From contig DASRWC010000040.1 in assembly GCA_035654795.1 (NCBI GenBank), positions 1 through 43,010 of the forward strand: 43,010 nt of DNA, read 5' to 3'. The notes under the pieces are model-generated. The model saw only the letters and a program-made list of their open reading frames with translations, was not told the DNA's origin and did no database searches. Source of the DNA: JAAYLC01 sp035654795. GTDB taxonomy: Bacteria; Bacteroidota; Bacteroidia; Flavobacteriales; Flavobacteriaceae. Shown piece after piece: positions 18,632 through 26,376 of the stretch (position 1 is the stretch's first letter; each line of letters starts with the position of its first letter). The position numbers and the translations under genes were made by a program.

Positions 18632-18650
18632 GGCGCAGAAGAATAAAAAA

Positions 18651-19169
18651 ATGAAAGAAGAACTTGTAATTTTAGTCAATGAAAATGATGAAAAAATAGG
18701 GTTGATGCCCAAGATGGAAGCTCATGAAAAAGCTTTGTTGCACAGAGCCTTCTCCGTCTTCATTTTTAATGATAAGAATGAATTGATGCTCCAACAGCGT
18801 GCTATGGACAAATATCACACTCCCGGGTTATGGGCAAATACTTGCTGTAGTCATCAACGTGATGGTGAAACATCTATAGAGGCGGGAAAAAGAAGGCTGA
18901 TGGAGGAAATGGGTTTCACGACCGAACTTGAAGAACGAACTTCATTTATTTATAAAGCTCCCTTTGATAATGGTCTGACAGAGCATGAATTGGATCATAT
19001 TTTGGTAGGAACCTACAACGGCGAACCTCAATTAAATCCCAAAGAAGTAGCTGATTATAAATGGATGACGCCGGAAGCAGTAAAGGATGATATCATGAAA
19101 AATCCGGAAAATTATACGCCCTGGTTCAGAATTATTTTCGAAAAATTCTATGATTACATCAAAATATGA
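18651..19169 (+). CDS. idi: Isopentenyl-diphosphate delta-isomerase, type I
   Basis: Idi converts IPP to DMAPP, the starter of isoprenoid synthesis (quinones, undecaprenol, carotenoids). The 172-residue product has the Nudix-like fold of type I enzymes. Metal-ligand His candidates are H25, H31 and H68. The catalytic Cys is in NTCCSHQ (C66), and the acidic pair sits in TEHELDH (E111, E113). Its stop overlaps the start of the next gene by 4 bases (ATGA), so the two genes are translationally coupled. Confidence 0.95.
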   Translation: MKEELVILVNENDEKIGLMPKMEAHEKALLHRAFSVFIFNDKNELMLQQRAMDKYHTPGLWANTCCSHQRDGETSIEAGKRRLMEEMGFTTELEERTSFIYKAPFDNGLTEHELDHILVGTYNGEPQLNPKEVADYKWMTPEAVKDDIMKNPENYTPWFRIIFEKFYDYIKI

Positions 19170-19576
19170 GTTTGACTGTTTGGCGAAAAGCTCACTTCAA
19201 CGCCGCCCATAGGCTTTATCGAGAAGACTGGGACGATGACAAAAACTTCCGGATTTTCGGGAAGTGCAGTAATCCACATTTTCACGGTCATAATTATGAA
19301 TTGGAGGTGGGAGTGACAGGCGATATTGATCCGGAGACCGGATACCTGCTTGACCTTAAGATTCTAACAGAAATTCTAAGAGAAGAAATCGAGGAAGCTT
19401 TTGATCATAAAAATTTGAATCTGGAGGTGCCTGAATTCCAAAATTTAAATCCAACAGTGGAAAATATTGCAGTAGTCATTTGGAATAAACTTCGGAACAG
19501 AATTGATCCCCAATGGGGATTGGAAGTAAAACTATATGAAACCCCTCGAAATTTTGTTGTTTATACCGGACCTTAA
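19166..19576 (+). CDS. 6-pyruvoyl-tetrahydropterin synthase family protein (PTPS-I type)
   Basis: PTPS converts dihydroneopterin triphosphate, the FolE product, to 6-pyruvoyl-tetrahydropterin. The homologous QueD makes carboxy-tetrahydropterin for queuosine. In this 136-residue protein the zinc ligands are H15, H40 and H42, the catalytic Cys is C34, and the Asp-His pair is D80-H81 with E125. The spacing is Cys-x5-His-Gly-His, as in animal PTPS, not the Cys-x3-His-Gly-His of QueD. The segments DHKNLNLEVPEF and TVENIAVVIW also resemble the animal enzymes. No queuosine genes are adjacent. It overlaps idi by 4 bases and manA by 1 base. QueD-like activity cannot be excluded. Confidence 0.8.
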   Translation: MSLTVWRKAHFNAAHRLYREDWDDDKNFRIFGKCSNPHFHGHNYELEVGVTGDIDPETGYLLDLKILTEILREEIEEAFDHKNLNLEVPEFQNLNPTVENIAVVIWNKLRNRIDPQWGLEVKLYETPRNFVVYTGP

Positions 19577-20553
19577 TGGAAGCAAATCATTTTTTATATC
19601 CCATCAAATTCGAACCCATTCTTAAAGAAAAAGTTTGGGGTGGAGGAAAATTAAATTCGCTTTTCAACAAGAAAGGAGAAGGTAGATTGGGCGAAAGTTG
19701 GGAGATTTCAGCAGTGGAAGAAAACATCTCCGTGGTTCATAATGGTCCCTTAAAAGGCAAAACCCTTCAGTATCTTGTAAATGAATTTCGAGGAAAATTA
19801 CTGGGAGAAAGAGTTTATAATCAATTCGGAACAAAATTTCCGCTCTTGTTCAAATTTATTGATGCTCAAGAGGCACTTTCCGTTCAGGTTCATCCCGATG
19901 ATCATATAGCAGCACATCGGCATAATTCTTTTGGGAAAACGGAAATGTGGTATATCATGGATGCAGACACCAATGCCAATTTGGTTTTAGGATTTAATAG
20001 AAATATCTCTAAAGAAGAATATTTAAAGTATCTGCAACTTGGAAAATTACCGGAGGTATTAAATTTTGAAAAAGTACAAAAAGGGGATGCTTTTGTATTG
20101 CTTCCGGGAACAGTTCATGCCATTGGAGCCGGTGTAGTATTGGCTGAAGTTCAACAGACCTCAGATATTACCTATCGCATTTATGACTGGGACAGACCTG
20201 ACACCAATGGATCTATGAGGGAACTTCATACTGATCTGGCTCTGGATGCTATAAATTTTGATGCTCCGAACGCCCGTTTCTCCTATCACGAGCAAATGGA
20301 TGTACCGGTACAGATAGGAAAAACCGATTTTTTTGAAGTCAACAAACTGAGCTTGTCTCAGCGGCGGACTCGAAAGATGAATTTTGCAACTTCTTTTAAA
20401 GTTTATATGTGTGTAGCGGGGGAAGCAGTAATAACTGCCGGCAATTTTTCAGAAAAAATGAAAACCGGTGAAACGGTGCTCATTCCCGCAATAATTGACG
20501 AAGTGGAATTTGATACTTCTGAAGCTAGTTTTTTAGAAGCTTACATTCCTTAA
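19576..20553 (+). CDS. manA: Mannose-6-phosphate isomerase, class I
   Basis: This cytoplasmic zinc enzyme interconverts mannose-6-phosphate and fructose-6-phosphate, feeding GDP-mannose and surface glycan synthesis. The 325 residues correspond to the shorter type I form seen in Firmicutes and Bacteroidota. The zinc site includes VQVHPDDH and the Glu of KTEMWYI, and the active-site region contains GTVHAIGAG and ITYRIYDWDRP. The start codon overlaps the stop of the PTPS gene (TAATG), making idi-PTPS-manA one coupled operon. Confidence 0.95.
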   Translation: MEANHFLYPIKFEPILKEKVWGGGKLNSLFNKKGEGRLGESWEISAVEENISVVHNGPLKGKTLQYLVNEFRGKLLGERVYNQFGTKFPLLFKFIDAQEALSVQVHPDDHIAAHRHNSFGKTEMWYIMDADTNANLVLGFNRNISKEEYLKYLQLGKLPEVLNFEKVQKGDAFVLLPGTVHAIGAGVVLAEVQQTSDITYRIYDWDRPDTNGSMRELHTDLALDAINFDAPNARFSYHEQMDVPVQIGKTDFFEVNKLSLSQRRTRKMNFATSFKVYMCVAGEAVITAGNFSEKMKTGETVLIPAIIDEVEFDTSEASFLEAYIP

Positions 20554-20560
20554 TTCTTCG

Positions 20561-20568
20561 TACTTTTG
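20561..20568 (+). promoter_or_regulatory. -7 box upstream of the 88-residue protein gene
   Basis: TACTTTTG fits TAnnTTTG and lies 46 bases before the ATG at 20615. No convincing -33 TTG is present. The gene could instead be read from the idi operon. Confidence 0.4.
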
Positions 20569-20614
20569 CGAAAATTATTTTACAACTTAAATCGCTCGAT
20601 AAGAGCTGAAGCTT

Positions 20615-20881
20615 ATGGCGAATGTTAGAAATCTAAAGAAAGACATTAATTATGTGCTGGGTGATATTATAGATGCAGTCACCATCTGGCAAATTACCAA
20701 TCCATCTGCCGACCTGGATAAAGGAGAGGCAATAATTGACGAAGCGATTGATACTTTTGATAATTTGATTCAGAAAGTGAATCAGAGAAAAGTTGAAAAC
20801 AAAAAAGCTCACTTTAAAGGAATAAATAAAGAATTGGAAGATCGGGCATCAGCATTGATTGAAAAGATCAATCAATTGTAA
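20615..20881 (+). CDS. Small conserved-looking helical protein of unknown function
   Basis: The 88-residue product has no signal peptide or membrane segment. It is charged and appears all-helical. A run near residues 14-30 (VLGDIIDAVTIW) is followed by a possible coiled coil over about 45-86 with heptad-like Leu/Ile spacing. I recall similar short hypothetical proteins in flavobacteria but cannot name a family. It has its own -7 box upstream and a strong terminator directly downstream, which supports it as a real gene. Confidence 0.7.
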   Translation: MANVRNLKKDINYVLGDIIDAVTIWQITNPSADLDKGEAIIDEAIDTFDNLIQKVNQRKVENKKAHFKGINKELEDRASALIEKINQL

Positions 20882-20903
20882 TCTTTAAAGTAAAAGATCT
20901 TAG

Positions 20904-20931
20904 GCCTTTCGTGAAAACGGAGGGCTTTTTT
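20904..20931 (+). terminator. Rho-independent terminator
   Basis: GCCTTTCGT (20904-20912) pairs with ACGGAGGGC (20917-20925), including two G-U pairs, around the GNRA-type loop GAAA. Six T follow. It ends the idi-manA-small protein region. Confidence 0.88.
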
Positions 20932-21090
20932 ATTTCATAATGATTCTGACACTATGGCTTTGGCTCTTTCTTATGTAAAAATCGAATTGTTTTATTTGAT
21001 TTCATGGTGTGACCGGTCAGACAATTTTCCCTTTCTTGAAAATTTTAGATCAAGAAAAACAATCCTCCAAATCCATATCTTAAGTTCATT

Positions 21091-21579
21091 CTAAGAACTT
21101 TCCCAGTCTTTAAAGGGTTTTTTACTCAGGTATGAGTTATAATATTTCACCTCTCCTGTAACTTCCTGTCCCAACCATTCCGGTTTTTCGAAAGACTCAT
21201 TTTCTGATTCCAGTTCCACCTCGGCCACAATCAATCCCTCATTTTCTCCCATAAATTCATCTATTTCCCAAATGTGTTTTCCTGCTGGTACTTCATAGCG
21301 GATTTTGTCAATAATCCCCGGTTCACATAGAGCGATAAGCGACTCTGCCTCGGCGAGAGATATTTCTTTTTCCCATTCAAAACGAGTAGTTCCGGTCTTA
21401 TTGGGAATGCCTTTGATAGTCAAAAATGCAGTTTCACCCATTATTCTAACTCTAACGGTACGCTCCGGATGTGAGTTCAAAAATCCCTGAAGAATGCGTG
21501 AAGACTTTACGGCTTCTTCCTTGAATGTCATATTTTTCAGGAGAAATTTTCGTTCTATTTCTTGCATGGTGGGCTTCAT
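21091..21579 (-). CDS. CYTH domain protein
   Basis: CYTH proteins bind organic phosphates in a beta-tunnel and include triphosphatases and class IV adenylate cyclases. The signature ExExK appears as EIERKF at residues 7-11. Charged strand motifs typical of the tunnel follow (RVRIMG, FLTIKG, RFEWEKEI, EIDEFMGENEGLIVAEVEL). The 162-residue length fits the small CYTH proteins of Bacteroidota. A second ATG at 21567 begins directly before EIERKF and may be the true start. It starts 15 bases after the next upstream gene, so the two probably form an operon. The substrate is unknown; an inorganic triphosphatase is likely. Confidence 0.85.
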   Translation of the reverse strand: MKPTMQEIERKFLLKNMTFKEEAVKSSRILQGFLNSHPERTVRVRIMGETAFLTIKGIPNKTGTTRFEWEKEISLAEAESLIALCEPGIIDKIRYEVPAGKHIWEIDEFMGENEGLIVAEVELESENESFEKPEWLGQEVTGEVKYYNSYLSKKPFKDWESS

Positions 21580-21594
21580 AGAGGTTCGAAATAT

Positions 21595-22242
21595 TTAGAT
21601 CTGCATTTTTTTAATTTCATTAGAGGGAATAAAAGTGTTTTTGTAATGAATCTTGCTCAATTTATGCATAGCTCCGGCAATACTGTCTGCAGAAATGGCT
21701 CTATACTTTTTCGGAATGATGAAGTTGAATGTTTTTAATAAAATAGACCCGATTTTTTCTCCTAACCGACTCTCATTTCTATCTCCTAAAATAAGCGAAG
21801 GTCTAAGAATGTAAGTTTCCGGAAGAGCTTCCTTCAAAACATCTTGCTCCATCTGTCCCTTGGTTTTGCTGTAGAAAATCCGACTGTCAGCATCTGCGCC
21901 AAGTGAGGAGATTACAATAAATTTTGGAATTCCATTTTGTTTTGCAAGTTTAGCAGCAGTGACAGGAATTCCGTAATCTATTTTTCTATACAAATCTTTA
22001 TTCGGTGTTTTTGCTTTGGTGGTGCCGATACAACAAAAAACAACGTCGCCGGAGAAAGCATCAATTTGATTTTCCAGTTTCAAGAGGTCCACCAAGTGTT
22101 CTTCAATTTTTTCTGAATCGATCTCTACAGCTGATCTTGAAAATAATTTGATCTTGACAAAATCCGGATCGTCCAGAAGTCGATGTAAGAGCAAATTGCC
22201 TGTCAGCCCTGTGGCACCAAGAATAATAGCTGTTTTCTTCAT
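21595..22242 (-). CDS. NAD(P)-binding Rossmann-fold oxidoreductase (atypical SDR, HTATIP2-like)
   Basis: The 215-residue protein begins with the dinucleotide-binding motif GATGLTGNLL (9-18). It continues with VVFCCIGTTKAKTP, the YRKIDYGIP segment and FIVISSLGAD, all seen in the small NAD(P)H-binding proteins related to human HTATIP2/TIP30. A Tyr and Lys near YSKTKGQME (about 124-132) are placed as in SDR enzymes. The substrate is unknown. It is divergent from dinB, and its start lies 79 bases from the dinB ATG. Confidence 0.82.
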   Translation of the reverse strand: MKKTAIILGATGLTGNLLLHRLLDDPDFVKIKLFSRSAVEIDSEKIEEHLVDLLKLENQIDAFSGDVVFCCIGTTKAKTPNKDLYRKIDYGIPVTAAKLAKQNGIPKFIVISSLGADADSRIFYSKTKGQMEQDVLKEALPETYILRPSLILGDRNESRLGEKIGSILLKTFNFIIPKKYRAISADSIAGAMHKLSKIHYKNTFIPSNEIKKMQI

Positions 22243-22284
22243 TTCCGGTTGGTTATAATTCTATAGATTCCTATTTTCTGTTTC

Positions 22285-22316
22285 TTGGTCGAGCAAAGTG
22301 AAAGATACTATTTTTG
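22285..22316 (+). promoter_or_regulatory. Promoter of dinB
   Basis: TATTTTTG at 22309-22316 fits TAnnTTTG, with TTG at 22285-22287 placed 21 bases upstream. Transcription would be expected to begin a few bases after 22316, essentially at the ATG at 22322. This predicts a leaderless or nearly leaderless mRNA. Confidence 0.55.
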
Positions 22317-22321
22317 CATTT

Positions 22322-23419
22322 ATGGAGGAAATATTTGGTCATCGGAAAATTATTCATGTGGATATGGATGCTTTTTTTGCATCTGTGGAGCAATTGGATT
22401 TTCCTGAACTGCGTGGAAAACCTTTGGCAGTAGGTGGTGGTGGTAAGCGTGGAGTAGTAGCTGCAGCAAGTTATGAGGCCCGTAAGTTTGGAGTGCGAAG
22501 TGCTATGCCGGGAGTTCAGGCAAGGGAATTATGTCCGGAATTAATTTTTGCGCCTACAAGGTTTGACCGATATAGCGAAATTTCAAATCAAATTAGAAAC
22601 ATCTTCTATGAATTTACTGACCTCGTTGAGCCACTTTCACTAGATGAGGCTTACTTGGACGTTACGGAGAATAAAAAAGGAAATCCTTCGGCTACATTGA
22701 TCGCCTCCGAAATCAGAGCTATGATAAAAGAAAAAATTGGGTTGAATGCTTCTGCGGGAATTTCCATAAACAAATTCCTTGCGAAAATAGCCAGTGACAT
22801 TAACAAACCCAATGGGCAAAAAACCATTCCCCCCGAAGAAGTTATGGAATTTCTTGAAAATCTGGATGTTCGGAAATTTTATGGTGTTGGAAAAGTTACC
22901 CGATCTAAAATGTATGAATTAGGAATATTTACCGGAAAAGATTTAAAAATGAAATCTCTCGAATATCTGAACGAGCATTTTGGAAAGAGTGGAACTCATT
23001 ATTATAATATAGTTAGAGGTATTCACAGAAGTCAAGTAAAACCTTTTCGTCTTCAAAAATCGTTGGCTGCAGAACACACATTTACAGAAAATATTTCGTC
23101 GGAAATCTTTATGACAGAACATTTAAACGAAATTGCTGAGGCTGTGGAAACACGGTTGAGAAGAAGAAAATTAGCCGGAAAAACTGTGACCTTAAAAATT
23201 AGATACAGCGATTTTAGTCTTCGAACTCGTAGCAAAACATTGCCTGATTATTTGGATTCCAAACATCAAATTATGGAAGTGGTGAAGGAGCTGCTGTATC
23301 AAGAAAAACTGGAGAATTCGGTAAGACTTCTGGGAATCTCCGTATCAAATTTAAATAACGATCCAAACCATACTTCCGAGGAAGAACCTGTGGATGTGCA
23401 GTTGAAGCTGGAGTTTTAG
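22322..23419 (+). CDS. dinB: DNA polymerase IV
   Basis: This Y-family translesion polymerase copies damaged templates. The product (365 residues from the ATG at 22322) has HVDMDAFFASVEQ near the N-terminus and the catalytic SLDEAYLDVT motif, which give the metal-binding acidic residues. The helix-hairpin-helix thumb region (VRKFYGVGKVTRSKMYELGI) and a little-finger domain follow. A GTG at 22298 would add eight residues but lies upstream of the predicted transcription start, so the ATG is preferred. The tail may hold a clamp-binding motif, but none is certain. It converges with the folX/folK-like gene. Confidence 0.95.
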   Translation: MEEIFGHRKIIHVDMDAFFASVEQLDFPELRGKPLAVGGGGKRGVVAAASYEARKFGVRSAMPGVQARELCPELIFAPTRFDRYSEISNQIRNIFYEFTDLVEPLSLDEAYLDVTENKKGNPSATLIASEIRAMIKEKIGLNASAGISINKFLAKIASDINKPNGQKTIPPEEVMEFLENLDVRKFYGVGKVTRSKMYELGIFTGKDLKMKSLEYLNEHFGKSGTHYYNIVRGIHRSQVKPFRLQKSLAAEHTFTENISSEIFMTEHLNEIAEAVETRLRRRKLAGKTVTLKIRYSDFSLRTRSKTLPDYLDSKHQIMEVVKELLYQEKLENSVRLLGISVSNLNNDPNHTSEEEPVDVQLKLEF

Positions 23420-23450
23420 TAGATTGGGAAAATAAAAGATTGCAGCACAG

Positions 23451-24224
23451 TTACACCAAATCCGGTCTAAGATGGGCTACAAAGTCTTTAAGAAATGGCA
23501 GTTCTTCCAGTTCTGTTTTGTCAAGGATGTGATTGTTGAAAGTTAGAATATCCAAATCGATTTCTCTCGGTGCATTCTTATTTTCTGATCTTACACGTCC
23601 TAAGATTGCTTCAATTTGTTTTAATTTCAGTTGAAGTGTGGTATGGTTTAACGAAGTGAGCAGCAAGACTGCGCCATTCAGAAAATCCGGCTGGTCCTCA
23701 AATTTTAATGGCTTGGTTTTTACAAAATCGGTTCTGTGAACGATTATTCCAATATCCTTCAGCCGGTTTAAGGCTTTGGGAAAATTCTGCTCCGGATCGA
23801 TATTTGAGCCTAGTGAGATAACGGCATAATTGTATCTGTCTTTCTGAGAAATCCTGATAAGCACGTTATCGGCAAACCGAAGCGCATGTGGTTTCTCCAA
23901 ACATACCTCGATATCCTGAATCTCCGGATGAAAATGAAGAATAGACTCATAAATTGCTTCAGCCATAGCCTCTATCAAATCAAAATGCTGCCGATCTACA
24001 AGTTTGATAATTTGCTTGGTTAATGGTTTGTAATTCACCGCATGTTTCACATTGTCTTCTGCCGAGGCCAAAGCGCCATCATATTTAAAAGAGAAAGAAA
24101 TGATTACATCTTGTAATTTTTCCCTTTCCCATGGTTGAAATCCAATAAAGGCTCGCAGCCGAAGGTTTTCTACGGCAACGGTAAGAAATTTTTGAGGAAG
24201 ATAAGATTTGTTAAAACTATCCAT
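23451..24224 (-). CDS. Fusion of a FolB/FolX-like domain with a divergent FolK-like domain
   Basis: The 257-residue chain has two parts. Residues about 13-128 form a dihydroneopterin aldolase/epimerase domain, with NLRLRAFIG (20-28), E33, N64-Y65, K111 and HALRFAD (113-119). The last motif and NLRLR resemble FolX (dihydroneopterin triphosphate 2'-epimerase) more than FolB, while PWERE at 31-35 is FolB-like. Residues about 131-257 resemble HPPK (FolK), with SLGSN (137-141) and DLDIL (223-227, metal Asp 223 and 225). This domain ends early and lacks the His and Arg that follow in the HPPK C-terminal region. It starts 6 bases after the pteridine reductase gene. It may serve folate or tetrahydromonapterin synthesis. 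Confidence 0.85.
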   Translation of the reverse strand: MDSFNKSYLPQKFLTVAVENLRLRAFIGFQPWEREKLQDVIISFSFKYDGALASAEDNVKHAVNYKPLTKQIIKLVDRQHFDLIEAMAEAIYESILHFHPEIQDIEVCLEKPHALRFADNVLIRISQKDRYNYAVISLGSNIDPEQNFPKALNRLKDIGIIVHRTDFVKTKPLKFEDQPDFLNGAVLLLTSLNHTTLQLKLKQIEAILGRVRSENKNAPREIDLDILTFNNHILDKTELEELPFLKDFVAHLRPDLV

Positions 24225-24230
24225 GTTTCA

Positions 24231-24977
24231 TTAATGAGCTAAATGATCGCCGCCATCTACATAAATTAATTGTCCGGTGACAAATTCACTTTCCACAAAA
24301 AAACGCAGGGTGCGCTGAATATCAGTAAGACTTCCTATTCTTTTAAGTGGAATGTCCTTGGCTAAATTTAATAAGTAATTTTGATCTTTTCCCGCCGGAG
24401 GCAAAACAAGACCCGGACAAATTCCGTTAACTCGAATTTCCGGGGCGAGTTCTATGGCAGCCATTCGTGTAAATTCCGCTAGCAGTTTCTTGCTTAACAA
24501 ATAATCAAAATGAGTTGTAACGTCTTTTGAAATCTTGGTATCAAGCAGGTTTACCACTAATCCTTTTCCAAAAACACGCCCGAATGCCTTTGTAAGCATG
24601 TATGCACCGTGGAAGTTGCTTTTAAATTCCCGCATCAAAATGTCATCGCCTTTATCTGTGAATTTTGAGGGTGAAAAGTCTGAAGCACTGTTCACGAGAA
24701 GATCAATGATGATGTTTTTCTTTTTGAAAAGGTTAAAAAGTCCGTCATAATCTTCTTCCTTCATAAAATCAATCCGGACTGTTTCTGCTTTCCGCCCGTA
24801 ATGCTCAATTTCTGTTTTCAGTTGTTCCGCATCTTCTTCGGAATTACGATAATGGATAAGAATGTTAAATCCTAATTGAGCAAGCTCTAAAGCCATGCTT
24901 CTCCCAATTCTATTAGCTGCACCTGTAATTAATGCATAACTGTCTTTTTTCATTACTGATGGTTTAAAGGCGCTCAT
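24231..24977 (-). CDS. FolM/PTR1-like pteridine reductase (SDR family)
   Basis: FolM and PTR1 reduce dihydropterins or dihydrofolate with NADPH. The 248-residue SDR shows the group's variant signatures. These are TGAANRIG (18-25, with the Arg of TGxxxRxG), HYRNS (42-46), NSASD (96-100), an Asp in place of the usual catalytic Ser (D146 in NLLDTK), Y159 and K163, and the C-terminal FVTGQLIYVDGGDHL, close to the E. coli FolM ending. The second ATG at 24953 begins closer to the Rossmann motif and may be the start. The neighbours folE and the FolX/FolK fusion support a pterin role, probably dihydromonapterin reduction. Confidence 0.82.
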   Translation of the reverse strand: MSAFKPSVMKKDSYALITGAANRIGRSMALELAQLGFNILIHYRNSEEDAEQLKTEIEHYGRKAETVRIDFMKEEDYDGLFNLFKKKNIIIDLLVNSASDFSPSKFTDKGDDILMREFKSNFHGAYMLTKAFGRVFGKGLVVNLLDTKISKDVTTHFDYLLSKKLLAEFTRMAAIELAPEIRVNGICPGLVLPPAGKDQNYLLNLAKDIPLKRIGSLTDIQRTLRFFVESEFVTGQLIYVDGGDHLAH

Positions 24978-25061
24978 TTTTACCGGAATTCATTTTTATC
25001 AGAATACTAAGGCGTTCTAATTTTTTATATCGAACACTTCCCACACCTGTCGCGCCTTGAT

Positions 25062-25715
25062 TTATCGTTTGATATGATCCATAAATCTTTGTTGCATAGC
25101 GGGTTCTTCGAAAACGCCGGAATAACTTTCGGTAACCGTCGAGCTGTTTGTGTCATTAATTCCCCGGGAAGCTACACATAAATGATCAGCTTCAATATAG
25201 ACGGCAACATCATTGTGCGCAAGAACTTCTTTTAACCCTTCCGAAATCTGCATCGTCAACCTCTCCTGCATTTGTGGCCGTTTGGAATAAAACTTTACAA
25301 GTCGATTAATTTTCGATAATCCAATTACGGCACCATGTGGGATATAGGCCACGTGAACTCGACCGATTATAGGAACGAAATGATGCTCGCAATGAGAATA
25401 CAGCGTAATATCCCGCTCCACAAGCATTTGTTCATATTTGTATGTGTTTTTAAACAAACTTATTTGGGGCTTGTTGTTCGGATTCAATCCGCTGAAAGCT
25501 TCCTTTACATACATTTTCGCCACTCTTTTGGGAGTTCCCTTGAGGCTGTCATCGGATAAGTCTAAGCCGAGCGTCCACATAATTTCACCAAAGAGCGTTG
25601 CAATTCTTTCAATTTTTTCTTCATCCGAAAGCTTACGAGCATCATCGCGTAGAGGCGTATCAGTATCTGACTTTAATGACGAATGGTTTAATTGTTGGAG
25701 GATTTTATTCTGCAT
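25062..25715 (-). CDS. folE: GTP cyclohydrolase I
   Basis: FolE converts GTP to 7,8-dihydroneopterin triphosphate, the precursor of folate and other pterins. The 217-residue product keeps the zinc and catalytic residues: Cys and His in LYSHCEHHFVP and the second Cys in ADHLCVASRG. QMQERLT and NSSTVTESYSG are also conserved. A TTG at 25730 would overlap the sigma factor gene. The ATG at 25715, 4 bases after the sigma stop codon, is preferred. It lies between the ECF sigma factor and the pteridine reductase genes (84-base gap to the latter). Confidence 0.96.
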   Translation of the reverse strand: MQNKILQQLNHSSLKSDTDTPLRDDARKLSDEEKIERIATLFGEIMWTLGLDLSDDSLKGTPKRVAKMYVKEAFSGLNPNNKPQISLFKNTYKYEQMLVERDITLYSHCEHHFVPIIGRVHVAYIPHGAVIGLSKINRLVKFYSKRPQMQERLTMQISEGLKEVLAHNDVAVYIEADHLCVASRGINDTNSSTVTESYSGVFEEPAMQQRFMDHIKR

Positions 25716-25719
25716 AAGT

Positions 25720-26376
25720 TTAGATCTCAATATTTTTAATTTTTTCCATCACCCGATCAACCATTGCATCGCAGTATATCAGGTTAAACTCATAGATTTC
25801 AGTTTCACTATAGGATCGTTCTATTTCCGATCGAAGCATTTTTTTTGCACGGCTAAGCCTCGTCTTTACATTGCTTTCTGTAATTTTTAAAAGTTCTGCT
25901 GTTTCGGCAACACTAAAATCATTCATTTCCCGCAAAGAAAAGATTAGCCGATAGTCTTCAGGAATTGCAGCAAGAGCACGTTCTATTACTGAACCGAGTT
26001 CTCTTGTATTTATTTGATTGTTGGCATCATTATTCAAATAATTGAACATAGGCTTTAAGTTGTCTTTGATTTTATCTTCAGGGAACTCATGTTTATAGCT
26101 GAATTTTTCTTTTTTCCGGTAGCAATTATTTAGCATGATCTGAACTATCCACGTTTTGAAAGTTGATCTTCCTTCAAATTTTGAAAGATTGCGAAAAGCA
26201 TCTACATAAGTATCCTGCATCAAATCTTGAGTGTCCTCATGATTATAATTATAAGAACGGCCCACTTTATACAAATATCCGTTATAACGTCTAACAATTA
26301 GTTCATAAAGCGGTTTATCGCCGGCTTTGATTCTATCGATGATTTCGATATCTGTGAGTTGTTCGTAATTTTTCAT
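25720..26376 (-). CDS. ECF-type RNA polymerase sigma factor
   Basis: This alternative sigma factor directs RNA polymerase to special promoters. The 218-residue protein has sigma-70 region 2 (about 25-95, with DLMQDTYVDAFRNLSKFEGRS and the WIVQIMLNNCYR helix) and region 4 (about 135-190, with IPEDYRLIFSLREMNDFSV and the helix-turn-helix TESNVKTRLSRAKKML). A tail of about 25 residues follows. No anti-sigma factor gene is adjacent; the neighbours are a DoxX-like membrane protein (TAATG overlap) and folE. Its start codon shares a base with the doxX stop, which implies coupled translation. Confidence 0.92.
   Translation of the reverse strand: MKNYEQLTDIEIIDRIKAGDKPLYELIVRRYNGYLYKVGRSYNYNHEDTQDLMQDTYVDAFRNLSKFEGRSTFKTWIVQIMLNNCYRKKEKFSYKHEFPEDKIKDNLKPMFNYLNNDANNQINTRELGSVIERALAAIPEDYRLIFSLREMNDFSVAETAELLKITESNVKTRLSRAKKMLRSEIERSYSETEIYEFNLIYCDAMVDRVMEKIKNIEI

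Noticed and set aside
22298..22321. GTG start for dinB, adding eight residues
   Set aside because: It lies upstream of the -7 box at 22309-22316 and the added residues do not resemble the usual DinB N-terminus.
25716..25730. TTG start for folE overlapping the sigma factor gene
   Set aside because: A better ATG at 25715 sits 4 bases after the sigma stop and needs no overlap.
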